DNA from: an uncultured Lachnospiraceae bacterium
GTDB lineage: Bacteria; Bacillota; Clostridia; Lachnospirales; Lachnospiraceae
Reading direction: 5' to 3'
DNA: 64,000 nt
NCBI GenBank assembly: GCA_910583895.1
Contig: CAJTYJ010000013.1
Location: 1 to 64,000, forward strand
The position numbers and the translations under genes were made by a program. Below, in pieces: positions 52,430 to 63,446 of this stretch (its first letter is position 1; the number at the start of each line of letters is the position of its first letter). The notes beneath the pieces are model-generated. The model worked only from the letters and a program-made list of their open reading frames with translations, searched no databases and was not told the DNA's origin.

Positions 52430-54013
52430 CTAATCTGCATATGGATTCTGAAATTTATAATAGATCGTAATTGAACCGTCCTCAGCGACTTCCACTCTCT
52501 CGATCAATTCCAGAACCATATCTCTTGTCAGTGTTTTTACATTCATGTAATCTTTAAAGGCTTCTACCCATTCGTCATGTCTGTCATCCAACTCCTGCTG
52601 TAAATCAACTTTGTCAATAATCACAGATTTCTGAGCCTGCAATTCTTTGATCTCTGTCTCATATTCAGATACGTACCCGATATACTCTTCCTTTGAAATC
52701 AAATCTTCCATATAATTATCATAGGTTTTACGTTTGAATTTTTCAATCTTTTCCAGCCGTTTCTGAATACTCTCTAATTGAATATCAAAGCATTCTCTGC
52801 TTTCATTATAAGTCTGTAATTCTCTCAGTTCATCTATGTCTTCCTCTTTCAGTATTTTTCTTGCTTCCCTTTTTATGGAAGACAGCACCGCATCTTCTAA
52901 AGCACTGATTTCTATGTTATGGCTGGAACAGAATTTCTTCCCCTGTGTCTTATAGGTCTTACAGATGTAACCTGTAAAGCCTCTTTTCCCACGCCTTGCA
53001 TATTTTCTGGACATTGCATGCTTACAATCCGCACAATAAATCATCCCAGAAAAAATGCCAGTCTCTTCCATCATACCTACACTTCTGGTCCGTGTTCTCT
53101 GCAACTTCTGTACCATTTCAAACATTTCTGGTTCGATAATGGCTTCATGGGTGTTCCTTACAATAATCCATTTTTCCTTTGGAAGCAATTTCTTCTTTTT
53201 GTCTTTGTAAGATAAGGTATTGACCTTATTCTGAATCAGATGACCGACATACGTTTCATTATTTAATATCGTATGAATCGTCTGATAAGACCAGGTTCGC
53301 GTTGTATCCAATGCCCTGGAATTATGATAATTTTCGCTCATCACTTCTATTTTATATAAGGTTGGAATCAATATTCCTTCAGAGGACAGGATAGAACCTA
53401 TTTTTGCCTTACCATATCCAGACAAATATAATGTATAGATCTTTTTTACTACTTTTGCGGCATATTCGTCAATGATAAGATGATTATGGTCATCCGGATC
53501 CTTTTTATATCCATATGGACAGGAAGAGCCAAGAAATTGTCCATTCCTCATTTTTGCCTTAAACGAGCTGCGAATATTTTTTGACAAGTCCTCGCAGTAC
53601 CATTCGTTTACAAGTCCGTTAATCTGTCTGCTCTTCTTATTCGCCTCATTATCGGTATCGACTCCATCCACAACACCGATGAATCTCACGCCAAGATTCG
53701 GGAGGTCATGGTGCAGATATTTCTCAATGTGTTCCATGTTTCTGGAAAATCTGGATTGCGTCTTTGCAATGATGATATCAAATTCTCCTAACTTTGCATC
53801 CATCATCATCTTTTCAAAATCCGGCCTGTCATCATACAAACCGCTTTCGTCATCATCCGAATACACGTTCACCACCTGGAATTCGTGTGCCAGCGCGTAA
53901 TCCGTCAATAGAAGCCTTTGATTTCTGATACTTGCGCTATCATCTCCTCTACTAATTTTATCAGCGTCCTCTTTGCTCAGTCTGAGATATAATACAGCAC
54001 GATTTTTTTTCAT
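52430..54013 (-). CDS. Large serine site-specific recombinase
   Basis: A 527-residue integrase. The N-terminal resolvase domain begins AVLYLRLSKEDAD with catalytic Ser about residue 13, and AKTQSRFSRNMEH supplies the active-site arginines. A recombinase domain follows (SSCPYGYKKDPDD), then a zinc ribbon (YCADCKHAMSRKYA and further Cys near 378-390) and a coiled-coil motif (about 400-480). It appears intact and catalyses attP x attB integration. GGAGTAAGG precedes the ATG, and TATAAT at 16 bases from TTGGGT lies upstream. It sits against the disrupted dac gene. Confidence 0.95.
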   Translation of the reverse strand: MKKNRAVLYLRLSKEDADKISRGDDSASIRNQRLLLTDYALAHEFQVVNVYSDDDESGLYDDRPDFEKMMMDAKLGEFDIIIAKTQSRFSRNMEHIEKYLHHDLPNLGVRFIGVVDGVDTDNEANKKSRQINGLVNEWYCEDLSKNIRSSFKAKMRNGQFLGSSCPYGYKKDPDDHNHLIIDEYAAKVVKKIYTLYLSGYGKAKIGSILSSEGILIPTLYKIEVMSENYHNSRALDTTRTWSYQTIHTILNNETYVGHLIQNKVNTLSYKDKKKKLLPKEKWIIVRNTHEAIIEPEMFEMVQKLQRTRTRSVGMMEETGIFSGMIYCADCKHAMSRKYARRGKRGFTGYICKTYKTQGKKFCSSHNIEISALEDAVLSSIKREARKILKEEDIDELRELQTYNESRECFDIQLESIQKRLEKIEKFKRKTYDNYMEDLISKEEYIGYVSEYETEIKELQAQKSVIIDKVDLQQELDDRHDEWVEAFKDYMNVKTLTRDMVLELIERVEVAEDGSITIYYKFQNPYAD

Positions 54014-54093
54014 ATTACCTTACTCCAATCGTATTTATTATATCCCTGCATAATGTATACCCAAAACATTATACACGATGCAGGATCTGTTTT

Positions 54094-54195
54094 CTATTGT
54101 TTTGTTCTCTTAATAATCACATTTCGCATACAGTCAATCAGTTTTTTATCCCCATAAACCACGGTTACCTTTATGTTTTGTTTCGTATTCTTCAA
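54094..54195 (-). CDS. Small protein upstream of the recombinase, unknown
   Basis: A 33-residue frame with a TTG start behind AAAGAGGG: a basic lead then KVTVVYGDKKLIDCMRNVII. A second small frame overlaps it upstream (54146-54235, 29 residues, MNKIKRILKKEGK...). Together they occupy the 390-base gap between recombinase and tape measure. I see these as plausible small element genes, possibly regulatory. The family is not recognised and expression is unproven. Confidence 0.35.
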   Translation of the reverse strand: MKNTKQNIKVTVVYGDKKLIDCMRNVIIKRTKQ

Positions 54196-54280
54196 GTTTT
54201 CCCTCTTTTTTCAGTATTCTCTTAATCTTATTCATTTCTTTTTTCACTTATTCTATCATGAGCGAACTTTCCTTATATAA

Positions 54281-54310
54281 AAGGACATTGCCAACTGTCA
54301 GCAATGCCTT
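54281..54310 (-). terminator. Terminator in the recombinase/tape-measure gap
   Basis: The minus-strand stem AAGGCATTGC / GCAATGtCCTT with a 9-base loop is followed by UUUUA, below the tape-measure remnant. Confidence 0.6.
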
Positions 54311-54364
54311 AAATGTTCAATATTAAGTTTTATTTATAATATATGGCAGCAGGACAAGCAGAAC

Positions 54365-54392
54365 AATCACACCCGTGTTTCAGAGTGTGATT
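54365..54392 (-). terminator. Hairpin after the tape-measure stop
   Basis: An 8-bp perfect stem AATCACAC / GTGTGATT lies 12 bases below the last tape-measure codon, with a weak GUUCUG tail. It is probably the original tape-measure terminator. Confidence 0.55.
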
Positions 54393-54403
54393 ATTCAAAC
54401 TTA

Positions 54404-57400
54404 TTATCTACTATGAATTCTAAAATCACGGTTAATATCATTGAGTATTTTGGTAGTAGTCCCTTTTGCGACTTTCTGCATTTGATTTAACAGCTGTTCT
54501 GAATTATTAAAGTCACCATTGAATTCAAACATCTTGTCGTAGTGTACATGTATATTCGGTCTGTCATTTCTAACAAACTCAGGAATCAGTGTACTCTGAA
54601 CACCCGGACGGGATGTATATAAATTAGCATTAGGATTCAGCATATTACCGTCTATCTTCGCAAGAGCATTGCTGAGCTTCTTGTACTTTTCCATCTGTTC
54701 AGCATCAATAATATTTTCTGCATATTTAATAGGTACAAGATTCTTATCAGCAAAAGCTTTTGTAAAATCGCTTAAATTTTCCATTTGTTCTTTGGTCAGA
54801 ATACCTTCGTCACTGTTTACAGCAACCAGCTTTTCTTCTCCAACGGCTTTTGCAATTTCATCTAATGGACTGTCTTTCTCCTTAGATACAATTCCGCCTT
54901 TAGCAAATTTTTGTATTCGGATACCTCTTGCGGAACCATCATACTTCTTCATGAGATCTGCATAATTTTGATCGTCACTGTAAACAGTATCTTTTAATTT
55001 TCCTGTAACAGAATCGTATACTCTGAATCCATGTTTGGACGAACCTGTATCAAATCCAGATCCATAATCATTTTGTGCTGCACCCATATTTGCAAGTGCC
55101 TGAGCTGCTTTGTTGGCAGCACTTGCCACAGAATCTGCTCCAGAAGCAATCGAAGAGAGTGCACTGGTAATTCCATTGATATTGTATCCTCTTTCCAGCG
55201 TATTGATCAGGCTGTTCTGCAACGTATTGGTCATTGCATTCAGATTTGCCTCACTGTAATAGGAAGAGGTCAGCTCGTTTACCAGATTGTTTGCACGAGT
55301 GCTGAACATCCATGCAAGAGAATCAGCAGTGGAATTTGCCTGTGCTTGTAATCCATAGACATATTCCTGTACACCCATGATATTGCCAATAAATGCACTT
55401 GTTCCAGCAGATAATACTTCACCATAGGATGCAATCGCATTTTCTCCGGATTTCCAGGAGGAGATAATGGCATCGGATACAATCACGCCATGTTCCTGAG
55501 CAATCATGGCAATCTGCTCCCCGACAGTAGATGCATTTGCTTTTACTGTTTCCAGAGAATTCGCAATTAAGGTTTCTCTGTCTTCCAGAGTTAATTGGAG
55601 TGCTTCGATCTCTTTGCTGCGTTCTTCTTCGAAGGCTGTATACTGCTGGTTTAAAGCGTCTTTCTGTGCTTCTATGGAGTGGTTATATTCCTCCTCAGTC
55701 AGTGCTTTCTTTGCTTCGACAAGCTGTTCTTCTAGCTGTTTTCTTTTGGCCACGGTTGCGGCAGTACTGTCATTCTGCATGGCCGCAAGCTGACGCTCAA
55801 TATCTGTGACAGCTTTTGTCTTTTCGGCGATAGACTGTTCGTAATCATGAAGATTCTTTGTAGCTTCGAGTGCCTCAATTTGTGCATCCGTCAGCTTCTT
55901 ATAAGTTTCAATCTCGTCTTCGATTACTTTGATTTCCTCGTCTACACGAGTTTTATTCAGATCTATGATAGCATCTTCCAAACGCTCGGCAGAATTAACG
56001 GCCTCCCATTGTCCTTCTACCAGATCAGCAAGCTTATCTGTATATTCTGTCGCAGAATACTTTCCAGCAGCATAATCCTGATTCAGCTTATCAATCGCAT
56101 CACCATATTGTCCTACCTGATGACGAACAAGTTCGTACTGCTGTGCATATAAACCAAGAGTCGCAATCGCTTCTTTGGTCCACGTGCCTTTTCCATCTGA
56201 TACCTTGATCTCATTGAAATCATCGAACAATCCGGCCAGATTTTCCAATTCAGAAGAGATATTTCCAAATTTTGTCTGGACACGTTCAAAAATCTGCCAG
56301 TTGAGATTTAATAATTCATTGTCAAATTCCTCAATGGCAGTCTTACAATCAAGAATGTCTCCTTCTACATCGGACAGAGCATTGACCATTTCAAGCCATT
56401 CGTCTGTCCCTTTTTGTACCCTTCCGGAAGTCAACGCATCATTCAGTTGCTCTACAAGCCTTTTCTTTTCGGTTTCCAGAACATTCAACTGTTTTTCGGA
56501 CTGTTCAATCTGTTTGGAATAGAAACTCTCACCAATTAACTGTCCAGCTTCTTCCAACAGACCAATCTGCTTATCAATTAAATCAACTGCATCACCATGG
56601 ATATCGAATTGATTTGTAAAGTCTTCAATAATGTTATTAAATTTCTGTAATTCTAACTGTCGGATCTGTGTTTTCAGTTCTTCCAGTTTTTGTGTGCAGT
56701 TGGCAACTTTATCTGCCCATCCTTCATAGGCTTCCATTGCCTCTACAACTTCTTCATTCCCGTCGCCAACAAAATCAGTGAGCTGGATGGCACCATCCTT
56801 AATCTTGTCACGAAGGTCAGAACTTACCCCTGAGAGGGCTTCATTCGCCTTCTGACGGTACATTGCAAGTGCATCTGTATAGTTGTTGATCTCTTCGTCT
56901 ACAATGCCAATCTGAGCCGTTACAAGCGTATTCTTTGCATCTGCACCAAATACATTCTCCATTCCTTTTTCAAGGTTTGAGAATGCATCAGAGAGGACCT
57001 GGACTCTGCGCTCAAAGAAATCTATTGTTTTCTCAAATTGATCTTCTGCTTCTTTGGCTGCTTTCTTTGCTTCTTTTTCTGCATCTTTTTTTGCCTGTTC
57101 AATGGCTTTGCTTGTGTTGGAACCACCTTTGTACTGAGGGGTATATTTTGGAGAAGAATTTATTTTGAAATCATTCGGATTCAGCTTTTCATACTGCCAG
57201 TCATAGCTGTGATTTTTAATGTCACTGACTGTTTTGGTTGCGTAATCAAGTCTCTTGAAGTCTCCTGCGGAACCATTTGCACCCTTTTCATTGATACTGT
57301 TAATGGTATTGATTGCCTGTTTAGCTTTCGCGATTGCCACAGCAGATGCTCCTGCAGCATTTGCAAGAGAGATAAGCTGGTCAATATTTCCTGACTCGTC

Positions 57401-57988
57401 AAAATTGATGTTGCTCAGATCAATCTTTTCAAGAGCCAACTGCGCAAGTGCCTGCTTTGCCTCATTGGATGCATCCACTTCATTTAAAAACTGTGTAATT
57501 TCTTCCAGTGTCGCATCTACCAGTTCATATCCTGTCTGTGCAAGAAACTGTTTTTTTAAAGCGAGTGTTTCTGCGGTTTCATTTAACTGTGCCAGTACAA
57601 TCTCTTCTGCATTGGCAATTCCCATCTCTTCTAACATCTGAATGACAAGTTCTTTGTTTTCTTCTGTTACATTAGAAAGCACTCCCGCATGTTCCAGATA
57701 TGCACCTGTCAGTTCGCCAAAGATCTGACTGACCTCTTCCGTATTCTGTCCCGCTTCCTGAATGCGTTTGATATAATCGTCAATACCTTCCAGATCTTTA
57801 AACGCTTCATTGATGGAAGAAAGATCTTCAAATCCGATTGCTTCATCTTTGTCAAATAATTTTGCAAATGATTTATCTAAAACATCAAGACTTTCTTTTA
57901 CCTTGTCCAGATTTTCAAGAGTGGTAGAGAAGTCCCATTTTGGTTCTTCCAGTTCTGATGATTCAGATGCGATTTCACCCCGAATCAC
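54404..57988 (-). pseudogene. Phage tail tape measure protein, C-terminal fragment
   Basis: A 1194-codon fragment that continues, in the same frame, the fragment at 58016-59215 after a TAA codon (58016-58018) and nine more codons; the GTG at 57988 is only the first start-like codon. It is Glu/Lys/Gln-rich with very long coiled coils, as expected of a tape measure spanning the tail tube. Near the end is a Gly/Ser-rich region (GAAQNDYGSGFDTGSSKHG) and a terminal segment rich in Asn. It is probably not translated as part of the full protein unless the stop is read through. Confidence 0.85.
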
Positions 57989-58015
57989 GCCTAACCGTAC
58001 AAGGGAATCAATCAG

Positions 58016-59215
58016 TTATTCTACACTGATGTTATATTTCTCGGCGGATTCCTTTAATTTATCAAAAGAAATATTGTCTCCAACATTTTCATCCAGGGCC
58101 TTTAAATCAAGATCACTCAGACCTTTTAAATCGTTTGTAAGTTTCTGTAAGCTGGAATCATTTTTCAGTGCTTCATTAAAATCCAGCAGTCTCGTATCTG
58201 CCTGGTCAAAAATATCGTCCATAAGGAATCCATACTTTTCCCATGCTTCATAATTGCTTATTTCATCATGAAGTGCCTGTAGTGATTGTCTTGCCTTTTC
58301 TACGGATTTATCATTGTAGATATCCTCGCTATGTAATACAGCTTCATTATAAGCCTGTACTGCTTCAAGTGCTTCATTGTATACTTTCGCTTTGTTATCA
58401 TCGGATACAATATCAGCAGTGAGAGCCTGTCTGTAAATATCGCCGTATTTATCAATCGTAGATTTTGCATTATTCAGAGAAACAGAGGATATTTCCAGTA
58501 CATCATCAAAGAGATGTTCGTCGCCTAATTCTCTTGCTTTATCACGGACATCATTCTCAAATGCCTGAATGGTATCATATGCAGACTTTGGATCAGCATC
58601 CAGATGGATAGAGAATTGTGCTCCATCAATTTCTTCTGACAGTCTAACGCCCTGTTCTTTATACTTTTCTGCAATTTCTTTGAGAATCTTACCTTCATCT
58701 GACTCTGACACGATACCAGTATAACTGAGATTGTAATGATCCTTACTGGTCATTTTATCGGTTGCCTGTTTGATGCCTTTCTGATTCTCATTCAGATATG
58801 TCTGGGCAGCTTCTTTGTTGAGTGCTTTGATTGCTTCTGTCTGGTCCTTATAAGCATCTGTTACGAGATTGATTGCACCGTATTCATCACTATACTTATC
58901 GTTAAGTTCTGTTTGGAGATCAAGAAGCTGTTTCTTGACATTGTAAGTTTCTTCTTCATTACCCTTTGCTGCAAGAAGGGCTTCACGAAGTTCCTGATAA
59001 CGTTTTGTGTAGTCTTCTATGGAAGATGCGGACTCTTTGTAGGAGTTGGCGGATTCCTCAGTAGATTGGCGGATTTCTTCAAGATTTTGTTTGTATGATT
59101 GCCATGCCATCACTGCACCAGATACTAAAATCATCACCAATATCAAAGGATTTGCAAGTAATGTACTCCATAAAGCACGAAAAGCATTTCCCATAGTCGT
59201 TGTCGCTGCTGTCAA
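58016..59215 (-). pseudogene. Phage tail tape measure protein, middle fragment
   Basis: A 399-codon fragment in the same frame as its neighbours. It begins after an in-frame TGA (59333-59335) and 39 codons that still read as protein (STEQKKQLITSAALGEKEK). A hydrophobic helix pair (WSTLLANPLILVMILVSGAV, about residues 17-36) matches the membrane segment common in TP901-type tape measures, followed by coiled coil. It ends at TAA 58016. Confidence 0.85.
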
Positions 59216-59332
59216 TCCTGTTTCTGCCGTTGCTAATCCATATGTTTGGATTAGTAATGCTTTTTCCTTCTCACCGAGAGCGGCGCTTGTTATGAGTTGT
59301 TTCTTTTGTTCTGTAGATAGATTTTTAGAAGA

Positions 59333-60622
59333 TCACACAAGCCTCATTTGGCTCATAGACAGAGAATTTGTAAGTGATAATAACTGCTTAAAACTCTCTG
59401 ATGAAATATTTGTCGTTTTTACAATATTTAATGCATTTTGAAACCTGTTCAATCCGATATATGCTTCATTGATCGCTGTTCTGATTGTCAGAAATACTTT
59501 AATACCACCTGTCACAGCGATTCCAGCAAAGACGCCTTTTAACAAATTCGCTTGATTTATGAAATCAACCAACGCAGTAGTCGCTGACATAATGCTTGAA
59601 TAAATCTGCTCCATGTCTGAATTCATAACCAAAGATTCAAAAGAGGCTTGAAGTGTATTTTTCTTTGCTTCCAATGAATTCATGTAGGAATTTTCAAATT
59701 TTTCAATGGCTGTCCCTGCACTATTAGCGGCTACTTCTGTTAATTCGAGAGTTTTATTGTATCCCTCCATAGGCGCATAAAAGCGGTTTTGTTGTCTTAC
59801 CCCCGCAAATGCTTTTGCCAACGCCACCTGCTGTACAAAAGAATAACTTTTCCATGACATTGCAACTTCATTGATTATATCCTCAAAATTGCGGAATTCC
59901 TCTCGACTGTCACGCAATTTAATATCCAGAGTTCCAAGAATACTTTCAACATCTGACAGGTCTTCTCCATCATCAGACGTAAATTGTCCTAACTTAACAT
60001 CCCGATATCTGGAAAGCAATGTATTCATGAATGTACCAACTGTCTCTGCACTCTGCTGAGTTTTATCCTTTACAGTAGCAATCATAGATGCAAGCTTATC
60101 AAAAGAAACGCCTGCCACATCAGCACTTGAAGCACAATATTTTAATGCTGTGGCGATTTTTCCAGATGAGGTTGCTGCTTTCATATCAAGTGCCACCATT
60201 GTATCTAATGCTTTACCTACTTCATCAATCGACATTGCATATCCATTCATCACAGCAAGTAAATCTTCTGTTGCCTCTCCAGAACTTATCTGTCCCAACT
60301 TTGAGAGCATAATACTGTCTTTTATCAAACTTTGTGCTTCATTCAGTGTCTTTCCCGCCCTGAAATAATCATCCGCCGCTGATGTGATCTGAGTCGTTGT
60401 ACTTCCCAGGGCTTTCCCGTAATCATTATAACCTTTTACAAGATCTTTCACAGAATCCCGATTCATATTTGTAGCAATCTGTAAATCTGTTACCGATTTA
60501 TTGATATCCTCAATTGCCTGTTTTGCATTCTGTCCTGCTTTACGGATTTCATTCAAAACGAGCAGATAAGAAGTCATGGTAATTTTCCCAGCCGAAAATG
60601 TGTTGGTTATTGTACTTTTCAA
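59333..60622 (-). pseudogene. Phage tail tape measure protein, N-proximal fragment (TP901 core)
   Basis: A 429-codon fragment containing the conserved TP901 tape-measure core (SGKIATALKYCASSADVAGV, QVALAKAFAGVRQQNRFYAP and the following MEGYNKTLELT). The frame is open further upstream to about 60770 (GQTIKNTSDQANRLNQTV), where it meets the N-terminal piece in a different frame. The TTG at 60622 has no ribosome site, so this is an internal fragment. It ends at TGA 59333-59335. Confidence 0.88.
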
Positions 60623-60708
60623 CTTACCGAAAAAAGTATCTGTATTATGTACAGTCTGATTTAATCTGTTCGCTTGATCAGATGTATTCTTAATCGTTTG
60701 TCCATTCC

Positions 60709-60894
60709 CTATTTCAACATCAATCTTTGCAGATCCGGCATTAGTCTCTTTAATTGCTGTTGTGTTTTTCCTTTGGGAAGTCTGCCAACTATGTCTACAT
60801 AAAATTTTCCAAGTGATTGAATATCTTTTTTGATTTGTTCTTTGCTTGCGGCTTTCTTTAATCTTGCCAATAGTTCTAATAGGAATTCATTCAT
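60709..60894 (-). pseudogene. Phage tail tape measure protein, N-terminal piece with frameshift
   Basis: The true gene start: ATG 60894 behind AAGGAGTAAAATA, reading MNEFLLELLARLKKAASKEQ, a typical tape-measure N-terminus. It runs 61 codons to a TAG at 60709. Around 60770 the other frame takes over with coherent tape-measure sequence (AIKETNAGSAKIDVEIGN), so a small indel or internal deletion caused the shift. Together with two downstream stops the gene is inactive as a single product. Confidence 0.75.
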
Positions 60895-60931
60895 TATTTT
60901 ACTCCTTGTATAATATTTTTGCATACAAAAA

Positions 60932-60956
60932 GACACTCATATATTAAATAAGTGCC
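60932..60956 (-). terminator. Terminator upstream of the tape-measure gene
   Basis: The minus-strand stem GGCACT / AGTGTC with an AU-rich loop is followed by UUUUUG. It would end a transcript coming from the HTH gene side. I see nothing gene-like between here and 61191. Confidence 0.5.
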
Positions 60957-61191
60957 TTCATATTGATTGTATTTTTTATTCTTCTGCTCAATAACCTACT
61001 GTCATTTTGCAACTCCTCCTTTATGAATTATGTAAACTTAGTCAAAGACATAAAATGTACAAAAAGAGCAATATTTGCCCTATTATACACTGTTTTTACC
61101 TTTTATTATTTGGGATTTCTAACAGATCCGCTACTTAGAATTATGATTTAGATTATGTGCAATGTTTACAGGTTACAATTTTACAGTCATT

Positions 61192-61368
61192 TTAAAATCC
61201 ATATTTCTCTAAATATTGAGAAATTTTCTCTGCCCGCTTTTCTGAAAATTCAAAAGCACCTCTAATCCACTTGTGGTAGCTTGCAGGCGAAATGTTTACA
61301 TTTTTTGAAAACACTGTGATAGGGATTCCAAACTCATTAATAAATTTTTTTACTCTTTCTCTTAACAT
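61192..61368 (-). CDS. Small HTH-like DNA-binding protein of the element
   Basis: A 58-residue protein with an excellent ribosome site (GTAGGAGGAAACAAAA before ATG). The sequence TVFSKNVNISPASYHKWIRG (about residues 17-36) fits a helix-turn-helix of phage-repressor type, followed by a basic helix EKRAEKISQYLEKYGF. It is short and may be a regulator or an excisionase-like factor. The family is not firmly recognised. It is missed easily because it is under 60 codons. Confidence 0.6.
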   Translation of the reverse strand: MLRERVKKFINEFGIPITVFSKNVNISPASYHKWIRGAFEFSEKRAEKISQYLEKYGF

Positions 61369-61856
61369 TTTTGTTTCCTCCTACTTAAAAGTATATAAAT
61401 ATAAAATGACAATACATGCAAAAAAATATTGCCATTTCTGTTTAGACTTCCATCCAGAAACAGACTTTATATCTGCCTCTGGATGACCTGTATATGTGGA
61501 GTATACAGGATTTTGCATTGTTTGTTGTGATTTTGTGTCTCTAGTGGAGTCAAGACACTGCTCCGTTGTGGATACGGAGAATGACTGATATACTTTTGAG
61601 GGCATATCAGCCTTTGGAAATTATTATATGAATGAATTTATGGTAAACTGTTTATACAGTTATTGACTGACACCATCAGCCTACAAACCACAATCCAAAA
61701 ACTCTCCTACAGTCTTTTTCCTGTGTTAAATCTGGAATACCACAATACCAGATACTGATGATGCCATAGTAGATATTCAAAGAAACATTACTAAGATATT
61801 ATCCTTTCCTGTTCCTCTGTTTATATATACGGGATTATGTAAGTAAATGCACCTTT
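61369..61856. other. Gene-poor stretch with one doubtful small ORF
   Basis: This 488-base AT-rich stretch holds a minus-strand frame of 74 codons (61381-61605) with a hydrophobic C-terminus (WQYFFACIVILYLYTF) but no ribosome site. There are also several hairpins: CTCCGT-tgtggat-ACGGAG near 61561-61579 and CCTGTATA / TATACAGG near 61490-61511. I would not call a gene here with confidence. Confidence 0.35.
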
Positions 61857-63446
61857 TTAGACCGTTCTATACAAAAAAATTTCATGATTTTTATTTGATC
61901 TGCCAATAACACGTCTATTTTTATGAAGTACAAAACATATTTCTTTTTCTTCATCACAAAAATAGTAATTCATATATCCACAATAAATTATAAGCTTTTC
62001 CCTGTTTATATCATATCGAACTGGTTTCTTTACATTCTCACTCGAAAACAACTGAATTTTCAAGATCACATTATCCAATTCAGCTTCCCAGAATCTCTGC
62101 CCCCAATCGGAAAAACTTTTAACTTTATATTTTTTCAGTTCATTATTTTGATACTCCATTTCCGCACTTTGATAATATTCTATAATTGTATTTGCTACAT
62201 TTAATATAGTTGTCTGCCAGTCATCCACTAGATCACAATCACAATCTGACAACAGATTAACCATATCATACATCATTTTTCCTCTTTTTAAAGAAACAAT
62301 ATCCATGACAGCTTCTTCATATTTTTTTAATTCATTAAAATAACCATCAAAGTCTCTATTACTCTTAAAAATAATACTCAGATTATATAATTTATATCCT
62401 GTTCTTCCAAAAATTTTCACATACATTTTTTTGCTTAATTCATATAGAAATCTTTCAGATTCTTTTTCGTATATTTCCGAACTTTCCGGCGCTTTTCCAA
62501 TCCTGTAATTTAGAGAATAAAATAAATGGTCTAATAATCGTTGTTCTATAAATTCCAAATCTCTTGATATATTTTCCTGTCCAATATTTATCCCATATCC
62601 GAGACAAATTATTTCATGTAACATTTCCTGTGTTATAAGATGCATAAGTCCCAATTCCGTGTCTCCATCTTTCACCGTTATAAAAGTCTCTTCACAATTC
62701 ATTATTGTTTCAATAACTGCTTTAATATTACAGGCATTTTCCTTGAAAAGCTTACTTACATCATTTCTTTTTATCCATTCTAAATAATCTGAATAGGGAA
62801 GTGTTCTTGACATTTGTTTTTCGGACTTCATCCAGGTCAAATTTGAATATAGGTCAAAATATGACATTTCTTCTCCACTTTTCGCATCTATGAACGTTTC
62901 CGGCACATTCTTACACAATATTTTATTATAATTTCCAATTTCTTTTGACAGATAATATTTAATATTACGAAATAATGTAATTCCATCTACAATTTTAATA
63001 TTACTTCCTGAAAGCTTTCCCTGAAATAACTTAATCACAATTTCCTGCATTTCTTCTTCCAATTCAAAAGTATCATATTTCCCACTGTGAAACTTTTTGT
63101 ATCCATTGGAATTTATTTTTTTACCATTTTCATAACCTGTAAAAATACCATTCTTACTATATTCATATTTTGCCTTCTTCACCATATTATTTAAACATGG
63201 AAAAGAAAATACCACTTTTAATTTGCGATCTTTATGTTTATATTCTATTTCATTTTCAACTAATCCTGCATCTAAAACATTTTCTGTATGGGACAGTTTA
63301 TATTCTTCTTCCAATTCCACTATCCGCTTAGTTTCGCCTACTTTTTTACCAACTTCCATAAACACTTCGTCCAATGCCGATTTATCACCTGACTGATATC
63401 GGATATAATTTTGATATAGTCTTTCCACATCTTTTGATTCTTTCAA
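61857..63446 (-). CDS. Unknown 529-residue protein, possible sigma-factor-like N-terminus
   Basis: A long AT-rich gene that I do not recognise. The N-terminus VERLYQNYIRYQSGDKSALD resembles the opening of ECF sigma factors, and ELEEEMQEIVIKLFQGKLSG followed by TLFRNIKYYLSKEIGNYNK (about 125-170) resembles the region 2 pattern of two helices. The rest is helical, Lys/Glu-rich, with CNCEE- and CDCDLVDDW-type cysteines. No catalytic motif is evident. The codon use matches the element, not the chromosome. A transcription-related role is only inference. Confidence 0.6.
   Translation of the reverse strand: MKESKDVERLYQNYIRYQSGDKSALDEVFMEVGKKVGETKRIVELEEEYKLSHTENVLDAGLVENEIEYKHKDRKLKVVFSFPCLNNMVKKAKYEYSKNGIFTGYENGKKINSNGYKKFHSGKYDTFELEEEMQEIVIKLFQGKLSGSNIKIVDGITLFRNIKYYLSKEIGNYNKILCKNVPETFIDAKSGEEMSYFDLYSNLTWMKSEKQMSRTLPYSDYLEWIKRNDVSKLFKENACNIKAVIETIMNCEETFITVKDGDTELGLMHLITQEMLHEIICLGYGINIGQENISRDLEFIEQRLLDHLFYSLNYRIGKAPESSEIYEKESERFLYELSKKMYVKIFGRTGYKLYNLSIIFKSNRDFDGYFNELKKYEEAVMDIVSLKRGKMMYDMVNLLSDCDCDLVDDWQTTILNVANTIIEYYQSAEMEYQNNELKKYKVKSFSDWGQRFWEAELDNVILKIQLFSSENVKKPVRYDINREKLIIYCGYMNYYFCDEEKEICFVLHKNRRVIGRSNKNHEIFLYRTV

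Noticed and set aside
59333..59335. TGA recoding (stop-codon reassignment) in the element
   Set aside because: The second interruption is TAA and there is a frameshift as well, so ordinary mutational decay is simpler. The recombinase frame gives no sign of recoding.
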